57,129 bases of DNA from Dehalococcoidia bacterium (lineage in GTDB: Bacteria; Chloroflexota; Dehalococcoidia; SM23-28-2; WHTN01), in assembly GCA_009377715.1 (NCBI GenBank), contig WHTN01000001.1, forward strand, positions 25,092 to 82,220, written 5' to 3'. The position numbers and the translations under genes were made by a program. Under the pieces are notes generated by a model that was not told the origin of the DNA, ran no database searches, and saw only the letters and a program-made list of their open reading frames with translations. Below, piece by piece: positions 54,129-57,129 of this stretch; the stretch's first letter is position 1; every line of letters starts with the position of its first letter.

Positions 54129-54535
54129 GATTTGTAGACACTAACATATTTCTGCGTTATCTGGTCCCTGGCGATCCCGCCAAAGCACAGGCATGTTACG
54201 CACTTTTTAAGAGAATAGAAGCGGGGGAGGAGATAGTTACTACATCCGAAGCCGTTATCGCCGAGGTGACGTACGTCCTGCGCTCTCGCGCTCATTATGG
54301 CCTTGCGCAGACAGAAATTAGCGATCTTCTCCGTCCTCTTCTCACTTTAAATGGCCTACGGATCCTCGAAAAAGAGCTTTATAGTAGGGCGCTAGACCTT
54401 TATGGATCGCATTCGTTTCTGGATTTCGAAGACGCACTCGGCATCGCTCACGTAGAACGCGAGAATCTAAGCGACATCATCAGCTACGATACAGGTTTCG
54501 ATCGCATCCCAAGGATCACACGCACCGAGCCCTGA
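54125..54535 (+). CDS. vapC: VapC-type PIN-domain toxin
   Basis: 136 residues from GTG, overlapping vapB. The PIN fold has its acidic residues: Asp5 in RFVDTN, Glu in TSEAVIAEV, Asp in LDFEDALG and the last Asp in ISYDTGFD. It would cut RNA (often tRNA) when freed from VapB. Confidence 0.92.
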   Translation: MRFVDTNIFLRYLVPGDPAKAQACYALFKRIEAGEEIVTTSEAVIAEVTYVLRSRAHYGLAQTEISDLLRPLLTLNGLRILEKELYSRALDLYGSHSFLDFEDALGIAHVERENLSDIISYDTGFDRIPRITRTEP

Positions 54536-54543
54536 TCGCCAAC

Positions 54544-57129
54544 TTACACTGCCGCTTTGCCTGACATCGCCAGCCGCTGCAGCACTTCGAGCAAGCGCCC
54601 CTGCCAGGCGTAATCGTTCGGCCGGTAGTCCACCCTAAGCTGAGTCCTACCCACAGCCGCTTTGCCCGCAAGCTCTCGGCGCAAGGTCTCTCGCGGTAAG
54701 AATTTGCTTTCGCTCACCCTCACCACGATCTGCTCGCCTTCCAGACCGATGGATTCGACGCCGGCCTCCTGACCGAGAACGCGTAAAGCGGCGACGTAAA
54801 GCAGGCTTAAGACGAGCTGCGGTGGGTCACCGAATCTATCGCGCAACTCCTTCTCGATCTCGTTCACCTGCTCGACGGTGGTCAAGTTAGCGAGCCTCTG
54901 ATAGATTGCCAAACGCTGGTTGAGGTCTGCAACGTACTCATCCGGGATGTACGCGGCTATGGGTAGCGTGACGCTAGCCGACACGGCCGCGCTCGGTTTC
55001 GGCATCTCCCCTCGCCGCAGCGCCCGCATCCGCTCGACCTGTTCACTCAGCAACCGCGTATAAAGGTCGAGGCCGACCGCTGCCATATTGCCGCTCTGCT
55101 CCGGGCCAAGCAGGTTTCCTGCTCCGCGGATCTCCAGGTCCCGCATCGCTATCTGAAAACCGGCCCCAAGCTCCGTCGCTTCGAAGATCGTTTGCAGGCG
55201 CTTTTGTGCGGCTTCGGTTAAACGAGCGTTGCGATCGTATATGAGGTAAGCGTACGCGCGCTCAGCCCCCCGTCCGACGCGCCCGCGTAGCTGATAGAGC
55301 TGCGCCAGTCCTAGGCGGTTCGCCTGGTTGATGATGATCGTGTTAACGTTTGGGATATCCAGCCCCGATTCGATGATCGTTGTGCAGATGAGCACATCGG
55401 TCTTACCTTCGGAAAACTCAAGCATCGCGGCCTCAAGCTGGTGTTCGGGCATCTTCCCGTGAGCGATGGTAAAGCTCGCCTCCGGTAATATTCGGCGTAG
55501 CCGCTGGGCGACCTGCTCGATGCTCTGGACGCGGTTGTGTACAAAGTAGACCTGGCCCCCTCGCTCCATCTCCCTCAGGATCGCTTCACGGACCAGCCGG
55601 TCGTCGTTCTCCGCAACGTACGTCTTGATCGGCAGGCGCTCCTCAGGCGGCGTCTCCATCGTCGAGACGTCGCGTATGCTGCCTAGCGCCATGTAGAGCG
55701 TACGCGGTATCGGCGTGGCTGAAAGCGTCAACACGTCGATGTCTTGGCGCATCTTCTTAAGATACTCCTTATGAGTGACCCCGAACCGTTGCTCTTCGTC
55801 GATGATCAGCAGACCCAGGTTTTTGAACTGAACGTCCTTTTGGAGCAGGCGGTGGGTGCCGATGATAATATCGACGCCTCCATTCGTGAGTCCGGCGATC
55901 ACCTCCCGCTGCTCCTGCTCGGAGCGGAAGCGCGATAGCACTTCGACTCGGATCGGAAAGCCGGCGAGACGTTCGCTAAACGTGCGCCCGTGCTGCTGGG
56001 CGAGCACGGTAGTTGGTACCAGTATCGCCACTTGCTGAGCGTCCATTACCGCCTTAAAAGCGGCCCTAATCGCTATCTCCGTTTTTCCGTAGCCGACATC
56101 GCCGCAGACTAGCCGGTCCATTGGCCGCTCCCGCTCCATGTCCGCCTTGATATCTCGTAAAGCGGTTAACTGATCGGGCGTTTCCACGTATGGGAAGGCC
56201 GCCTCCAACTCTTGTTGCCATGGGGTATCAGGATTGTACGCATGCCCGTGTAGCATCTCGCGCGCCGCGTATAGGTTGAGCAGTTCGCGCGCCAGTTCTG
56301 CCGTTGCCCTCCGCACGTGCTCTTTCGTCCGTGCCCACTCCTGGCTGCTGAGCCGTGTCAGCGAAGGCGCATGATCGGCGGGGCCGGCGTAGCGTGAGAT
56401 GCGGTCGAGTTGCTCCATGGGCACGAAAAGCTTGTCGCCTTCAGCATAGTGAAGCTCGAGGTATTCGGTCTCGCGTTCCTCGAAACTCTTCTGCACTAGC
56501 CCGGCGAAACGTGCGATGCCGTGATCGATGTGTACGACATAATCGCCTGTCGAAAGCTCCGCCAGGAACGATTCACGGTTGAAACGCTGGCGCGGTGGCG
56601 TCCGTCGCTGTTTGGTGAAGCCGAAGATCTCCGCATCGCTCAATACGGTCAGGGAAGAGTCACCGGCGTTAAGATGCCAGCCGGCGGGCAGCGAGCCACG
56701 GATAATATGTACGCTTGCGGGCGAAATGCCATCGGTTATCGAATCTCGTCGGTCTGTCGTAACGCCCTGCTCTTTGGCCAACGCTGCCAGTCTCTCGGCC
56801 TGCTGCGAGACCATCACGACGCGCTGCCCCTCCCTTACTAGTCCAGCGACGTCGGTGGCCAGTGTGCGTAATCTTCCTCCGAACGCCGACGGTGTGGTAA
56901 ACGGCATTCCGCTGTCTTCTGGGCCAGCCGCCCAGCGGCTCAACTCTAGCCGCTGCTCAAAACCTTCGATCGTGTCCCAAAGCTCCTCCGGTGGTATGTG
57001 GGGCAACGGCATGCCCTTGGGCAGCTCTCCGAGCTTCACCAGATCGTCGTGAACGTCTATGGCCTGCTCGGCGATCTGGTCGAGATGTGACCGGACTTCC
57101 GTTGGTTCATCCAAAATGACGAGCGTTTG
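54544..57129 (-). CDS. mfd: Transcription-repair coupling factor (5' end beyond window)
   Basis: The frame is open to the window edge; about 861 of the usual 1,100-plus residues are seen. Present: the RNA-polymerase interaction domain (LSTGDYVVHIDHGIARFAG), the RecG-like ATPase with VCGDVGYGKTEIA (Walker A) and LLIIDEEQRFG (Walker B), SATPIPRT, and the C-terminal domain. The N-terminal UvrB-like domain is cut off by the window end. It removes stalled RNA polymerase and recruits UvrA. Confidence 0.96.
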   Translation of the reverse strand, partial: QTLVILDEPTEVRSHLDQIAEQAIDVHDDLVKLGELPKGMPLPHIPPEELWDTIEGFEQRLELSRWAAGPEDSGMPFTTPSAFGGRLRTLATDVAGLVREGQRVVMVSQQAERLAALAKEQGVTTDRRDSITDGISPASVHIIRGSLPAGWHLNAGDSSLTVLSDAEIFGFTKQRRTPPRQRFNRESFLAELSTGDYVVHIDHGIARFAGLVQKSFEERETEYLELHYAEGDKLFVPMEQLDRISRYAGPADHAPSLTRLSSQEWARTKEHVRRATAELARELLNLYAAREMLHGHAYNPDTPWQQELEAAFPYVETPDQLTALRDIKADMERERPMDRLVCGDVGYGKTEIAIRAAFKAVMDAQQVAILVPTTVLAQQHGRTFSERLAGFPIRVEVLSRFRSEQEQREVIAGLTNGGVDIIIGTHRLLQKDVQFKNLGLLIIDEEQRFGVTHKEYLKKMRQDIDVLTLSATPIPRTLYMALGSIRDVSTMETPPEERLPIKTYVAENDDRLVREAILREMERGGQVYFVHNRVQSIEQVAQRLRRILPEASFTIAHGKMPEHQLEAAMLEFSEGKTDVLICTTIIESGLDIPNVNTIIINQANRLGLAQLYQLRGRVGRGAERAYAYLIYDRNARLTEAAQKRLQTIFEATELGAGFQIAMRDLEIRGAGNLLGPEQSGNMAAVGLDLYTRLLSEQVERMRALRRGEMPKPSAAVSASVTLPIAAYIPDEYVADLNQRLAIYQRLANLTTVEQVNEIEKELRDRFGDPPQLVLSLLYVAALRVLGQEAGVESIGLEGEQIVVRVSESKFLPRETLRRELAGKAAVGRTQLRVDYRPNDYAWQGRLLEVLQRLAMSGKAAV

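Overview
The window looks like a chromosomal segment of a Chloroflexota bacterium, perhaps Dehalococcoidia-like. This is inferred from gene content and style, with no database search: Thr-Pro-rich lipoproteins, cupredoxin and cytochrome c fusions, an AccD-AccA fusion, RNase J, an AsnC-type siroheme decarboxylase fusion and many palindromic intergenic repeats.

Layout. 1-901: 5' part of a Rieske ring-hydroxylating dioxygenase (minus strand) and a repeat-bearing spacer. 902-17488: a 16.5-kb integrated element flanked by two identical 82-bp repeats, each holding a complete tRNA-Pro(GGG). It carries a tyrosine integrase, an excisionase-like HTH protein, a replication-type P-loop ATPase, structured intergenic DNA (including a 161-bp palindrome), a zinc-finger protein, a thermonuclease divergent from a frameshifted Excalibur lipoprotein, a degenerate receiver protein, a divergent promoter switch with an HTH regulator and a SWIM protein, a very large broken gene (9719-14869) and an AbiJ_NTD4/HEPN-type protein likely to be defence cargo. 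No terminase, capsid, portal or relaxase was recognised.

17489-24191: uracil-DNA glycosylase, RNase J, FtsK (with an in-frame TAG) and fused acetyl-CoA carboxyltransferase. 24285-30235: two tiny desulforedoxin-like genes, then a respiratory block on the minus strand: 34-aa membrane protein, cytochrome b, subunit IV, two paralogous Rieske proteins (one frameshifted), a cytochrome c-cupredoxin fusion and a cupredoxin lipoprotein. 30550-36726: GrpB-like protein, broken GIY-YIG nuclease, glycosyltransferase, and purF-purM-(aspartic protease)-purH. 36825-40238: thioredoxin-like protein, rpsU-yqeY, sulfite-oxidase-like protein and siroheme decarboxylase. 40253-41898: TcmP with its three-Cys (DUF5131) partner. 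42057-45423: small exported and membrane proteins, ParB-like protein, repeats. 45424-51480: HtrA, rhomboid protease, cobalamin adenosyltransferase and a BtuFCD-type importer under a cobalamin riboswitch. 51515-57129: membrane proteins, broken DUF429, VapBC and mfd (5' end outside the window).

Two themes stand out. First, palindromic repeats have entered functional sequence: one compound repeat interrupts the HtrA signal peptide in frame and another forms an extra arm in the cobalamin riboswitch. Second, about nine genes carry single-base frameshifts or nonsense codons, mostly +1 changes in short base runs. This may be consensus error or real decay and must be settled with reads before any gene here is called dead.
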